Shown here: one piece after another, positions 25,510-33,442 of the stretch | Layout of the letters: each line of letters starts with the position of its first letter | Position numbering within the stretch: position 1 is the first letter of the stretch | Assembly (NCBI RefSeq): GCF_029168315.1 | Contig: NZ_JARGYD010000003.1 | Location: 1 to 64,000 of the forward strand | Origin: Psychromarinibacter halotolerans | GTDB taxonomy: Bacteria > Pseudomonadota > Alphaproteobacteria > Rhodobacterales > Rhodobacteraceae | Direction of reading: 5' to 3' | Length of the DNA: 64,000 bases | Notes under the pieces: generated by a model | What the model was told of the DNA's origin: nothing | The model's input: the letters and a program-made list of their open reading frames with translations, nothing else | The model's database searches: none | Made by a program: the position numbers and the translations under genes

Positions 25510-26354
25510 CGACGGATTTGAAGGAAAAGGCCCCGCTCGGGAAGATCATCGTGATCACCTCGGGCAAGGGCGGGGTGGGCAAGACCACCTCGGCGGCGGC
25601 GATCTCCGCCGGGCTGGCCAAGCTGGGCCACAAGACGGTGGTTATCGACTTCGACGTGGGCCTGCGCAACCTTGACATGATCATGGGCTGCGAACGCCGG
25701 GTCGTGTTCGACTTCATCAACGTGATCCAGGGCGACGCGAAGCTGAAGCAGGCGCTGATCAAGGACAAGCGGCTGGATACGCTGTACGTGCTGCCGACCT
25801 CGCAGACCCGCGACAAGGACGCCCTGACGACCGAGGGAGTCGAGGCGGTGCTGAACGAACTGCGCGAGGAATTCGACTACATCATCTGCGACAGCCCCGC
25901 CGGGATCGAGCGCGGCGCGCAGATGGCGATGTACTTCGCCGACGAGGCCGTCGTGGTCACCAACCCCGAAGTGTCGTCCGTGCGCGACAGCGACCGGGTG
26001 CTGGGCCTGCTGGCGTCGAAGACGCGGCGCGCCGAAAGCAGCAATGACGAGCCGGTCAAGGCGCGCGTCCTGCTGACCCGGCACGACAAGGGCCGGATCG
26101 AGCGCGGCGAGATGATGACCGTCGACGACGTGCTAGAGATTCTCGCCGTGCCGCTTCTGGGTATCATCCCGGAAAGCCAGGCGGTGCTGAAGGCGTCGAA
26201 CATCGGCACGCCGGTGATCCTGGACGAGCCGTCGAACGCCGGTCAGGCCTATGAGGACACCGTCGCGCGACTGGTCGGCGAAGAGGTCGAGATGCGCCTG
26301 CCCGAGGACAAGCGCCCCGGCTTCATGCAGCGGCTGTTCGGACGGTCGGCATGA
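25506..26354 (+). CDS. minD: Septum-site determining ATPase MinD
   Basis: A 282-residue membrane-cycling ATPase. The deviant Walker A is GKGGVGKT (20-27), with IDFDVGLRNLDMIMG after it and the DSPAGIE Walker B region. The C-terminus FMQRLFGRS is the amphipathic membrane-targeting helix. An N-terminal extension of about ten residues (MTTDLKEKAPL) precedes the usual start. It sits between minC and minE with 4-bp overlaps on both sides. Confidence 0.96.
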   Translation: MTTDLKEKAPLGKIIVITSGKGGVGKTTSAAAISAGLAKLGHKTVVIDFDVGLRNLDMIMGCERRVVFDFINVIQGDAKLKQALIKDKRLDTLYVLPTSQTRDKDALTTEGVEAVLNELREEFDYIICDSPAGIERGAQMAMYFADEAVVVTNPEVSSVRDSDRVLGLLASKTRRAESSNDEPVKARVLLTRHDKGRIERGEMMTVDDVLEILAVPLLGIIPESQAVLKASNIGTPVILDEPSNAGQAYEDTVARLVGEEVEMRLPEDKRPGFMQRLFGRSA

Positions 26355-26635
26355 GCCTGTTCGGTTTCTCGCTCAGGCCCCGCCGCGCCGCCACGGCGCA
26401 AACCGCCAAGGACCGGCTGCAACTGCTTCTGGCGCACGAACGCGCCGATGGGGCGGCGCAGGCCGATTTCCTTCCGAAAATGCAGCAGGACATCCTCGAG
26501 GTGATCCGCCGCTACGTTAAGGTCGAGGATCAGGACGTCGACATCAAGGTGCAGCGCGACGACGCGGTGTCGAGCCTTGAGATCAACATCGAAATGCCCG
26601 CCGCTTCGGTGACAAACGCCCGCGATCGCGGCTAA
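26351..26635 (+). CDS. minE: Cell division topological specificity factor MinE
   Basis: A 94-residue protein that stimulates MinD ATPase and keeps the MinCD inhibitor away from mid-cell. The N-terminus MSLFGFSLRP is the membrane-targeting sequence, followed by the MinD-binding segment with AKDRLQLLLAHER and the dimerisation domain ILEVIRRYVKVEDQDVDIKV. Length is normal for the family. Confidence 0.95.
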   Translation: MSLFGFSLRPRRAATAQTAKDRLQLLLAHERADGAAQADFLPKMQQDILEVIRRYVKVEDQDVDIKVQRDDAVSSLEINIEMPAASVTNARDRG

Positions 26636-26642
26636 CTTTGCT

Positions 26643-26674
26643 GGGCGGTCCGGTTCACGATAACCGGGCCGCCC
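26643..26674. terminator. Bidirectional terminator-like stem between minE and Hsp70-like gene
   Basis: GGGCGGTCCGGTT and AACCGGGCCGCCC pair over 13 bp with one G-U and a 6-base loop, in the 57 bp between two convergent stop codons. No U-run is visible on either side. Confidence 0.6.
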
Positions 26675-26692
26675 ACCTCATTCCGGCTTGGC

Positions 26693-27928
26693 CTAACGGG
26701 CCGCCAGCGCCAGCCCGTCGACCACCGCCGTGAACGCTTCCGACCGCAGCACCGCCGCGTCGGGGCACAGGTCCGACACCTCGTCCGACACGAACCGCAT
26801 CAGGCTCGACCCGCCGACAAGGATCACGCGCCCGATGTCGGACGGCGAGACCTCGGCCAGTGCCAGCGTTTCGGAGGCAGCGGCGCGCAGCGCGGCGCGG
26901 TTCTCGGTCAATGCTTCGTTCAGACTGTCGCCCGTGACCGCCACCGACAGACCCGGCTCGATAAACCCCATCGCGATGCGGCCCGCGCCGCCCTCGCCAT
27001 TCGCACCGATCTTGCCGCGTTCCACGGCAAAGGCCAGTTCGTGGCCCAGTTCCAGATCCAGCACCTCGGCGAACCGTTCCATCGCCGGGCGGTCGACGGC
27101 GGTGCGGACCATGCCCGCCACCATGCGCCGGGTGTCGGCCGAGTAGAGGAACGGGATCTTGGCCCACGTCGCAAGATCCACATAGGGCGCGCGCGGCACC
27201 GGCAGCAGGCCCGATCCCATCTCGCGCCGCAGCTCTCCCCCCAGCCCCAGCATCGGCATCGCGTGGGTCATCGACACCGCGTGATCGAAATCCGTACCGC
27301 CCAGCCGAATGCCGTGGCTGGCAAGGATCTCTGCCCCGCCTGCGCCGCCCCGGAACACGGTAAAGTCCGAGGTCCCGCCGCCGATGTCGACGATCAGCCC
27401 CAGCCCTGCGCCGCCGCCCATGCCATGGCAGGCCACCGCCGCGGCCTCGGGTTCGGGCAGGAACGACACCTCGTCGAACCCGGCGGCGGCGTAACAGGCG
27501 CGCAGGTCCGCCTCGGCCTGTGCGTCCTTGTCCGGCGCCGCGGTGTGGAAATGCACGGGGCGTCCCGACAGCGCGCGGCGGAAGGTCAGTCCCGTCGCCG
27601 TTTCGGCCCGCGTCTTCACCTCGGACAGGAACACCGTGATCACGTCGGCCAGCGTGCGCCGCACGCCGCCCAGCACGCGGGGTTCATGCAGAAGCGGCAG
27701 GCCCAGCACGCTTTTCAGCGCGCGCATGTACCGCCCCTCTTCGCCCGCGATCAGCGCGGCACCGGCAGACGACCCGATCCGCATCGCCCCCTGCACGGGA
27801 AAAAAGACGGCGGTCGGCAGCGTCTCGGCGCCCTGCTCGATGGGGATGCGGTAGACGCCATTGCCCGCAGCGACGGCGGCGGCCGAGTTAGAGGTGCCAA
27901 AGTCGATTGACAGAATATCCGTGGCCAT
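26693..27928 (-). CDS. Hsp70-family protein, YegD-like
   Basis: A 411-residue actin-fold ATPase. Phosphate-1 is SIDFGTSNSA, phosphate-2 is VDIGGGTSDFTVFRG and the adenosine motif is VILVGGSSLM. It ends soon after the nucleotide-binding domain, without a substrate-binding domain, as in E. coli YegD and related putative chaperones. Function is not established; it may act in protein quality control or regulation. It is transcribed alone, convergent with minCDE. Confidence 0.88.
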   Translation of the reverse strand: MATDILSIDFGTSNSAAAVAAGNGVYRIPIEQGAETLPTAVFFPVQGAMRIGSSAGAALIAGEEGRYMRALKSVLGLPLLHEPRVLGGVRRTLADVITVFLSEVKTRAETATGLTFRRALSGRPVHFHTAAPDKDAQAEADLRACYAAAGFDEVSFLPEPEAAAVACHGMGGGAGLGLIVDIGGGTSDFTVFRGGAGGAEILASHGIRLGGTDFDHAVSMTHAMPMLGLGGELRREMGSGLLPVPRAPYVDLATWAKIPFLYSADTRRMVAGMVRTAVDRPAMERFAEVLDLELGHELAFAVERGKIGANGEGGAGRIAMGFIEPGLSVAVTGDSLNEALTENRAALRAAASETLALAEVSPSDIGRVILVGGSSLMRFVSDEVSDLCPDAAVLRSEAFTAVVDGLALAAR

Positions 27929-28049
27929 GACGCGCGCCCTTTTTCGAAAGCGCCCCCGCTACTCAATCGCGCGCGCCCGCACAAGCCGATTCCCGTCTCC
28001 CAGCCCCGCAGCCGCTTGACCCGCGCGAAATTGCCGGTCATCTGAGCCC

Positions 28050-28388
28050 ATGCTGATCTACAAGATTTTCCGCACCCCCGAATGGCAGGCGCTGCAGGCC
28101 GATGGCTCGACCCTTGGCGCGCCGATCGACCTGTCCGACGGCTACATCCACTTCTCGACCGCCGAACAGGCCGCCGAGACTGCCGCGAAGCATTTCGCCG
28201 GGGTCGAGGGGCTTTGGCTGGCCGCGGTCGAGGCCGACACGCTGGGCGACGACCTGAAATGGGAGCCGTCGCGCGGTGGCGCGCTGTTCCCGCACCTGTA
28301 CCGGCCGCTGCGGCTGGACGACGTGGTCTGGGCTTGGCCGCTTCCGCTGGAAGACGGCGCCCACGTTTTCCCGGCAGAGATGGTATGA
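28050..28388 (+). CDS. DUF952 family protein
   Basis: A 112-residue protein with the family hallmarks MLIYKIFRTPEW at the start and DGYIHFSTAEQ about 40 residues in, then a conserved FPHLYRPL near the end. DUF952 proteins are of unknown biochemical role. The stop overlaps the pyrD start by ATGA, and the DUF952-pyrD-arsC order looks like a conserved operon in this group; link to pyrimidine synthesis is only by position. Confidence 0.88.
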   Translation: MLIYKIFRTPEWQALQADGSTLGAPIDLSDGYIHFSTAEQAAETAAKHFAGVEGLWLAAVEADTLGDDLKWEPSRGGALFPHLYRPLRLDDVVWAWPLPLEDGAHVFPAEMV

Positions 28389-29443
28389 GACTGCTTGAAC
28401 GCATCGGCCTGCCGCTTCTGCGCACCGTCGACCCCGAGCGGGCGCACGGGCTGGCACTGCAGGCGGTTCGGTCGGGTCTGGCGCCGCTGCCCGGTCCCAT
28501 CACCTCGGCGCGGCTGGCCACGACGGTCGCGGGGCTTGCGCTGCCGAACCCCGTCGGGCTGGCGGCGGGTTTCGACAAGAACGCGACCGCCACCGCCGGT
28601 CTGGCGCGCGCCGGTTTCGGCTTTCTGGAACTGGGCGCCGCGACGCCCCGGCCGCAGCCGGGCAACCCGAAGCCGCGCCTGTTCCGCCTGACCGAGGACC
28701 ACGCCGCGATCAACCGCTTCGGGTTCAACAACGACGGGGCCGAGGCGATTGCCGCCCGCCTTGCCGCCACGCCGACCGGTATCCCGCGCGGCCTGAACCT
28801 TGGCGCGAACAAGGACAGCAGCGACCGCGCCCGCGACTTCGCCGAAGTTCTGCGCATCGCCGGTCCGCATATCGACTTTGCCACGGTGAACGTGTCGTCG
28901 CCCAACACCGAGAAGCTGCGCGACCTGCAAGGTGCCGCCGCGCTGAAGGGTCTGCTGGCCGGGGTGATCGAGACCCGTGGCGCGCTGGACCGCCGCATCC
29001 CGGTGTTCCTGAAGATCGCGCCCGACCTGACCGACGCCGAGATCGCCGAGATCGCGGGCGTCGCGCAGGAGTCCGGGGTGGACGCGATCATCGCCACCAA
29101 CACCACCCTGTCGCGCGACGGCCTTCGCAGCGCCCACAAGGGCGAGACCGGCGGCTTGTCCGGCGCGCCGCTGTTCGACCGCTCGACCCGCGTGCTGGCC
29201 CGGCTGTCCGCCGAGACCTCCGGTGCGCTGCCGCTGATCGGTGTCGGCGGGATCGCAAGTGCCGAACAGGCGCTGGCCAAGATCAAGGCGGGCGCCAGCG
29301 CCGTGCAGCTTTACACCGCGATGGTGTTCCACGGCCTGTCGCTGGCCCCGGACATCGCGCGCGGGCTTGATGCGCTGCTGGCGCGCGAGGGCTTCGCCTC
29401 GGTCGCAGAGGCGGTGGGAACAGGACGGAAGGACTGGCTATGA
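28385..29443 (+). CDS. pyrD: Dihydroorotate dehydrogenase (quinone), class 2
   Basis: A 352-residue membrane-associated flavoenzyme oxidising dihydroorotate to orotate in pyrimidine synthesis. The class 2 N-terminal helix (LLERIGLPLLRTVDPERAH) inserts at the membrane to reach quinone. FMN-site motifs are AAGFDKNA and GVGGIASAEQAL; VNVSSPNT contains the catalytic serine of class 2 enzymes. The ATG at 28385 overlaps the DUF952 stop; the open frame upstream is out-of-phase DUF952 sequence. Confidence 0.95.
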   Translation: MRLLERIGLPLLRTVDPERAHGLALQAVRSGLAPLPGPITSARLATTVAGLALPNPVGLAAGFDKNATATAGLARAGFGFLELGAATPRPQPGNPKPRLFRLTEDHAAINRFGFNNDGAEAIAARLAATPTGIPRGLNLGANKDSSDRARDFAEVLRIAGPHIDFATVNVSSPNTEKLRDLQGAAALKGLLAGVIETRGALDRRIPVFLKIAPDLTDAEIAEIAGVAQESGVDAIIATNTTLSRDGLRSAHKGETGGLSGAPLFDRSTRVLARLSAETSGALPLIGVGGIASAEQALAKIKAGASAVQLYTAMVFHGLSLAPDIARGLDALLAREGFASVAEAVGTGRKDWL

Positions 29444-29787
29444 CCAAGGTCACGATCTGGCACAACCCGCGCTGCACCAAGTCGCGCGAGACGCTGGCGT
29501 TGCTGCACGACAAGGGCTGCGACGTCACCGAGCGCCGGTATCTCGACGATGCGCCATCGGCGGACGAGATCCGTGCGGCGCTGGACCTGCTGGGCGTACC
29601 TGCCATCAAGCTGGTGCGCACCAAGGAGGCCGAGTTCAAGGCGCAGGGTCTGACCAAGGACGCCGACGACGCCACGCTGATCGCCGCGATGGCGGCGACG
29701 CCGAAGCTGATCGAACGGCCCGTGGTGTTCGCGAACGACCGCGCCGCGCTTGGCCGCCCGCCCGAGGCTGTGCTGGAAATCCTTTAG
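29440..29787 (+). CDS. arsC: Arsenate reductase, glutaredoxin-coupled type
   Basis: A 115-residue thioredoxin-fold protein. The catalytic Cys12 sits in WHNPRCTKSRET, and the family motifs YLDDAPSADEIRAALDLLG and ERPVVF are present, as in E. coli ArsC. It reduces arsenate with glutathione/glutaredoxin. No arsenite pump or ArsR is near, so the gene may instead be a YffB/Spx-like member of the same fold with another role. It overlaps pyrD by 4 bp. Confidence 0.85.
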   Translation: MTKVTIWHNPRCTKSRETLALLHDKGCDVTERRYLDDAPSADEIRAALDLLGVPAIKLVRTKEAEFKAQGLTKDADDATLIAAMAATPKLIERPVVFANDRAALGRPPEAVLEIL

Positions 29788-29794
29788 ATTTCTT

Positions 29795-29827
29795 GCCTCC
29801 GGCGGGGATATTTCCGGACCAAAGACG
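29795..29827 (+). repeat. Rhodobacterales intergenic element, copy 1
   Basis: GCCTCCGGCGGGGATATTT followed by a purine-rich tail lies immediately after arsC, between two convergent genes. A second copy at 36682-36714 and an inverted relative at 36862-36891 share the G(A/G)TATTT core and purine tail. I recall this kind of sequence after many genes in roseobacters; its function is unknown to me. Confidence 0.6.
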
Positions 29828-29831
29828 CCTG

Positions 29832-31166
29832 TCAGCCGGGCACCGGATCGGTCACGCCAGCTTCCTTGCGGTGGTACTTGGCCCACAGGGTCAGCCCCCG
29901 TGTCGCGTTCAGGATCATCAGCGCAAGCCACAGGCCGTGGTTGCCCATCAGCGGCAACAGCACCGCCAGCGCGACCACATAGACCGCCGCCGACTGTAGC
30001 GCGGCGATGCGCATTTCGCGGGTCCACGTGGCGCCGATATAGATCCCGTCCAGCATCCATGCGCCGATGCCGATCAGCGGCGCGGCGCAAAGCCAAGGTA
30101 GATAGGTTCGCGCCTCGGCCCGGACCGCTTCGGACGTGGTCATCAGGTCGATGATCGCGCCGCCGAAGATCCAGAACACCAGCCCCAGCAACACGGCACC
30201 CGCGACCCCCCATTGCGAGCTGATGATCGACGCACGGCGCAGCGCGGCGCGGTCGCGGGCGCCCACCGCCGCACCCACCAGCGCCTCGGCCGAGAAGGCG
30301 AAACCGTCAAGCGCGAAGGCGGTGATCTCGATGAACTGCACCAGCACCTGGTTCGCGGCGAGGGTGACGTCGCCAAGGTCCGCCGCAAGGAACAGGAAGG
30401 TGGTGAAGGACACCGACAGGATCACCGAGCGGATCATGATGTCGGTGTTGACCGCCAGCATCCGCTTCAGCCGCACCCGGTCGAACACCCGCGCCCAGTC
30501 GCGCCACTGGTCGCCCGCGAAGGCGTCGCGGCATAGCCACAGGCCCAGCGTCAGCCCGCTGTATTCCGCGATCAGCGTCGCCGTGGCGACACCTTGCACG
30601 CCCCAGCCAAGCCCCAGCACGAACCACAGGTCCAGCCCGATGTTCAGTCCGTTCATCCAAAGCTGCAGCGCCAGCACACCGCGCGTGCGCTCCATCCCGA
30701 TCAGCCAGCCGGTCAGGGCATAGATCCCGATGGCGGCGGGCGCGCCCCAGATCCGGATCGACAGGTACTGCCGGGCCAGCGTCTCGACCTCTTCGGACGC
30801 GGGCGCCAACCGGAACGCGCCCCAGAACAGCAGGACCTGCGCCGCAACCAGCACTGCCCCCGCCGTGGCGCCGAACAGCAGCCCGCGCATCAGCAGCGCA
30901 CCGGTTTCCGAGGTGTCGCCCGCGCCCTTGGCCTGCGCCACCATGCCGGTGGTGCCCATCCGAAGGAAGCCGAAGACCCAGTAGATCGTCGTCAGGATCA
31001 CCGCCCCGATGCCCACGGCGCCGATCGGCGCAGCCGCGCCCATCTGGCCCACCACACCGGTGTCGACCGCGCCCAGAATGGGGATCGTGGCGTTCGACAG
31101 CACGATGGGCAGCGCGATGCGCAGGACGCGGCGATGCGTCAGGGCTCCGACCTCGGCGGTGCTCAT
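29832..31166 (-). CDS. MATE family efflux transporter (DinF-like)
   Basis: A 444-residue inner-membrane protein with about twelve hydrophobic segments in two similar halves, as in cation-coupled multidrug and toxin exporters. Typical features include the first-span PIVLSNATIPILGAVDTGVVG and GFLRMGTTGMVAQAKGA. The ATG at 31166 overlaps the stop of the upstream thioesterase (ATGA); 24 further upstream codons are inside that gene. Substrate unknown. Confidence 0.9.
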   Translation of the reverse strand: MSTAEVGALTHRRVLRIALPIVLSNATIPILGAVDTGVVGQMGAAAPIGAVGIGAVILTTIYWVFGFLRMGTTGMVAQAKGAGDTSETGALLMRGLLFGATAGAVLVAAQVLLFWGAFRLAPASEEVETLARQYLSIRIWGAPAAIGIYALTGWLIGMERTRGVLALQLWMNGLNIGLDLWFVLGLGWGVQGVATATLIAEYSGLTLGLWLCRDAFAGDQWRDWARVFDRVRLKRMLAVNTDIMIRSVILSVSFTTFLFLAADLGDVTLAANQVLVQFIEITAFALDGFAFSAEALVGAAVGARDRAALRRASIISSQWGVAGAVLLGLVFWIFGGAIIDLMTTSEAVRAEARTYLPWLCAAPLIGIGAWMLDGIYIGATWTREMRIAALQSAAVYVVALAVLLPLMGNHGLWLALMILNATRGLTLWAKYHRKEAGVTDPVPG

Positions 31167-31675
31167 GCGCGGGGCGACTGCGGCATCAGGAAATGCGCGG
31201 CGGCCTGCGCGATGGGACGCGCGCGGTTGTCCTGCCATGCCTCGACCTGAACGCTGGCATAGCGCCGGCCCGACCGCGTCACCCGCGCCCGGGCGTAAGC
31301 GTCGCGGGGCAGACCCGAGCGCAGATAATCCACCGTGAAATCAATGGTTTTCGGCAGGCGCGGCTGCACACCGGGCTGGATCGTCGCTGGGTCCAGCTTG
31401 CCGCTTTCGATGTCCTCCCAAAGGTAGGACCATGACAGTTCGACGATGGCGGTGAATTCAAGGAACGCGGCCGTGACCCCGCCGTGCAGAGCGGGCAGCA
31501 TCGGATTGCCGATCAGCTTGTCGGAATAGGCCAGCAGGCCGGTCAGTTCGTCGCCGTGTCGTTCGAAGGTGATCCCGAGGAACCGCATGTAGGGCACACC
31601 ATCGACCAGCGCCGCCAGCGCGGCGTCGCGGCGCTGTTTCACCACCTGCACGGGTTCGGGGCGTTGCCGGGTCAT
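31163..31675 (-). CDS. PaaI-type hotdog-fold thioesterase
   Basis: A 170-residue protein. The hotdog core includes MLPALHGGVTAAFLEFTAIV, corresponding to the HGG(V/A) active-site loop of PaaI-like acyl-CoA thioesterases, followed by a DFTVDYLRSG beta-strand. It likely hydrolyses acyl-CoA esters, substrate unknown. It is the middle gene of a three-gene unit: thioesterase, thioesterase and MATE, all with ATGA overlaps. The ATG at 31675 is the one that overlaps the upstream gene. Confidence 0.82.
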   Translation of the reverse strand: MTRQRPEPVQVVKQRRDAALAALVDGVPYMRFLGITFERHGDELTGLLAYSDKLIGNPMLPALHGGVTAAFLEFTAIVELSWSYLWEDIESGKLDPATIQPGVQPRLPKTIDFTVDYLRSGLPRDAYARARVTRSGRRYASVQVEAWQDNRARPIAQAAAHFLMPQSPRA

Positions 31676-32100
31676 GCGCGCCGCTCCACCGTGAAAGCGC
31701 CCGTCGCGGTGGCGACCGGGTTGTCGCGGTCGTCGTCCATCGCCTGCGCCCGCACGAAGGCGACCGAGCGGGTGACGTGATAGCACTCGGCCCGCGCTAC
31801 GATCTCCTGCCCCGGCTCGGCGCTGCGCATGTAGTCGATCCGCAGGTCCAGCGTCGCCGTCATCGCGGGCGCTTCGGGATGGCTCATCACCGCCGCGCCG
31901 CTACAGGTGTCCATCAACGCTGAAACCGCGCCGCCCGCGATCACCCCACGCGACGGATCGCCGATCAGCCGTTCGTCATAGGGCATCGCCACCTCGACGA
32001 CGCCGGGCGCGATCGAAACCACACGCAGCCCCAGCGCCCGCGCATGCGGCAGCGCGCCGATGAACTGATCGATGATCCGGTCTTTCGCGTTCTGATCCAA
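31672..32100 (-). CDS. PaaI-type hotdog-fold thioesterase
   Basis: About 142 residues with the hotdog pattern GDPSRGVIAGGAVSALMDTC and LDLRIDYMRSAEPGQ. It resembles its neighbour at 31163 and may form a mixed oligomer with it. No ATG is available before the conserved region; TTG at 32100 behind GGGGCGGG is the likely start, giving (M)DQNAKDRIIDQF. Further in-frame sequence upstream is intergenic. Confidence 0.78.
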   Translation of the reverse strand: MDQNAKDRIIDQFIGALPHARALGLRVVSIAPGVVEVAMPYDERLIGDPSRGVIAGGAVSALMDTCSGAAVMSHPEAPAMTATLDLRIDYMRSAEPGQEIVARAECYHVTRSVAFVRAQAMDDDRDNPVATATGAFTVERRA

Positions 32101-32530
32101 GATCCCGCCCCGCCTGATGGCTCTTTGGAATGGCCGACGCCGATTAATCGACCGTTGGCGTCCGGGCCGCAAGGGGGCAGATGCCCCGGCGCCTTGGTTG
32201 CAAGCCGCCCGCGTCACGAAGCCGTCCGGACGCAATCCGGGAAGATCACGACAATTTGTTTCCGCTAACACGGCCCGGTGCCAAAAATATATAACAACGT
32301 TAAGCAATACGCCTTCAATTGCCGCAAATTTGTCTGTTCGCGCCGTGTCCCGACGCCAGTTTCGCCCTATGGTAGTATTGAGGGCGTCCTGATTGCGACT
32401 TAAACGGCTGATTTCCACATCCGCCACAGCCCCAGAGGCCACACATTCGGCGCCAGTTACCCCTAGGGCGCGGAACGCAATTGATCCTTTGCGCCCGCGG
32501 CATTATCCTAGTCATGCAAGGGAGTTACCG
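32101..32530. other. Gene-free promoter region between thioesterase and MerR units
   Basis: These 430 bp hold no convincing ORF. The stretch 32250-32400 is clearly A+T-richer than its surroundings and should contain the minus-strand promoter of the thioesterase-MATE unit. The plus-strand promoter of the MerR gene lies at 32481-32509. I see no repeat or RNA gene. Confidence 0.7.
32481..32509 (+). promoter_or_regulatory. Sigma-70-like promoter of MerR gene 1
   Basis: TTGATC (32481-32486) and TATCCT (32504-32509) are separated by exactly 17 bp, close to consensus. The start codon is 21 bp further on with GGGAG between. An alternative is that the MerR protein itself binds here, since MerR promoters usually have 19-bp spacers and this one does not. 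Confidence 0.6.
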
Positions 32531-32899
32531 ATGTCCGAGCCCCGGCTGAACTTCAAAGAAATGTGCGCCAAGTTCGACGTGACGGCGCGCACTTTGCGGT
32601 ATTACGAGTACATCGAACTGCTTTCGCCCGAAAAGGAGGGCCGCTCACGGTTCTACGGACCAAAAGAGATCGCGCGAATGACCCTGATCCTTCGCGGCCG
32701 CCGGTGGGGCTTCTCACTCGAAGAGATCCGCCAGTGGCTTGAAATTTACGAAAGATCGGGAACCCGCGCGCAGATGGAAGTGCTGGTAGAAATGGCTGAC
32801 CGCCAACTTAAGGTACTGAAATCCCAGCGCGAGGATCTTGAGACAGCCATCGCCGAATTGCAGTCGTTGCGGGATGAAACCGCTTCCGATTTGGCGTAG
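32531..32899 (+). CDS. MerR family transcriptional regulator
   Basis: A 122-residue activator-type regulator. The N-terminal winged helix has the diagnostic VTARTLRYYEYIELLSP and the second wing FYGPKEIARMTLILRGRR. A C-terminal coiled coil follows without Cys or other effector-domain signatures. It is similar along its length to the second MerR protein at 33014. The ATG at 32531 follows GGGAGTTACCG; the longer frame to 32393 has no homology. Position suggests control of the beta-oxidation genes downstream, as for the LiuR-like MerR regulators of acyl-CoA metabolism. Confidence 0.88.
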   Translation: MSEPRLNFKEMCAKFDVTARTLRYYEYIELLSPEKEGRSRFYGPKEIARMTLILRGRRWGFSLEEIRQWLEIYERSGTRAQMEVLVEMADRQLKVLKSQREDLETAIAELQSLRDETASDLA

Positions 32900-32916
32900 C
32901 CAGCAATCTTCACAAA

Positions 32917-32929
32917 TGACGTCACGTTA
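32917..32929. promoter_or_regulatory. Candidate MerR operator upstream of MerR gene 2
   Basis: TGACGT-C-ACGTTA is a dyad of T(G/A)ACGT half-sites in the 114-bp gap between the two MerR genes. ACGT-centred dyads are typical of LiuR-like MerR regulators of branched-chain and fatty acid catabolism. Assignment is inference. Confidence 0.45.
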
Positions 32930-33013
32930 CACCGGCCGTAGGGTCAACCGCGCTTGAAGCGCCTTTGATCTGCGGTCATGTGGGGCGTCTAAGATTACAA
33001 GAATGAGGCCAAC

Positions 33014-33412
33014 ATGACCGACGAAGTCATGACCATCCGAGAGATGTGCGACGCGTACGACGTGACCCCACGCACACTGCGGTTTTATGAATCCAAGGAG
33101 CTTCTCGCCCCGATCCGCCAAGGCAGCAAGCGGCTGTTCACGCGCCGCGATCGCGCCCGGCTGAAGCTGATCCTGCGCGGCAAGAAGTTCGGCTTCTCGC
33201 TTGAGGAAATCCGCCAGATCCTGGACCTGTACGAGTCCGAGGGCGGCGAGCAGGCTCAACTTCAGCGTGCGCACGAAGCCGCGAAGGATCGCCTGTCCGA
33301 AATGGAGCGCCAGCGCGACGAACTGACCGGCACGATCGAAGAACTCAAGTCCGAGATCGAGTGGAGCGCGAACGTGCTGACGTCCTACAATCAGCAGGCC
33401 GCCGCAGAATAA
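33014..33412 (+). CDS. MerR family transcriptional regulator
   Basis: A 132-residue regulator with VTPRTLRFYESKELLAPIRQ and FTRRDRARLKLILRGKKFGF, then a long coiled coil (EAAKDRLSEMERQRDELTG). It is a paralogue of the protein at 32531. It lies 30 bp upstream of an acyl-CoA dehydrogenase gene on the same strand and is probably co-transcribed with it, which makes the fatty-acid cluster its likely target. No metal- or redox-sensing cysteines are present, so an acyl-CoA or similar ligand is plausible. Confidence 0.9.
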   Translation: MTDEVMTIREMCDAYDVTPRTLRFYESKELLAPIRQGSKRLFTRRDRARLKLILRGKKFGFSLEEIRQILDLYESEGGEQAQLQRAHEAAKDRLSEMERQRDELTGTIEELKSEIEWSANVLTSYNQQAAAE

Positions 33413-33442
33413 AATCCGGACACGACGGGAGGGAGGCCCGAC

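Noticed and set aside
29440..29787. Arsenic resistance operon
   Set aside because: Only the ArsC-like gene is present; no arsR, arsB or acr3, and it is coupled to pyrD, so a resistance island is not supported.
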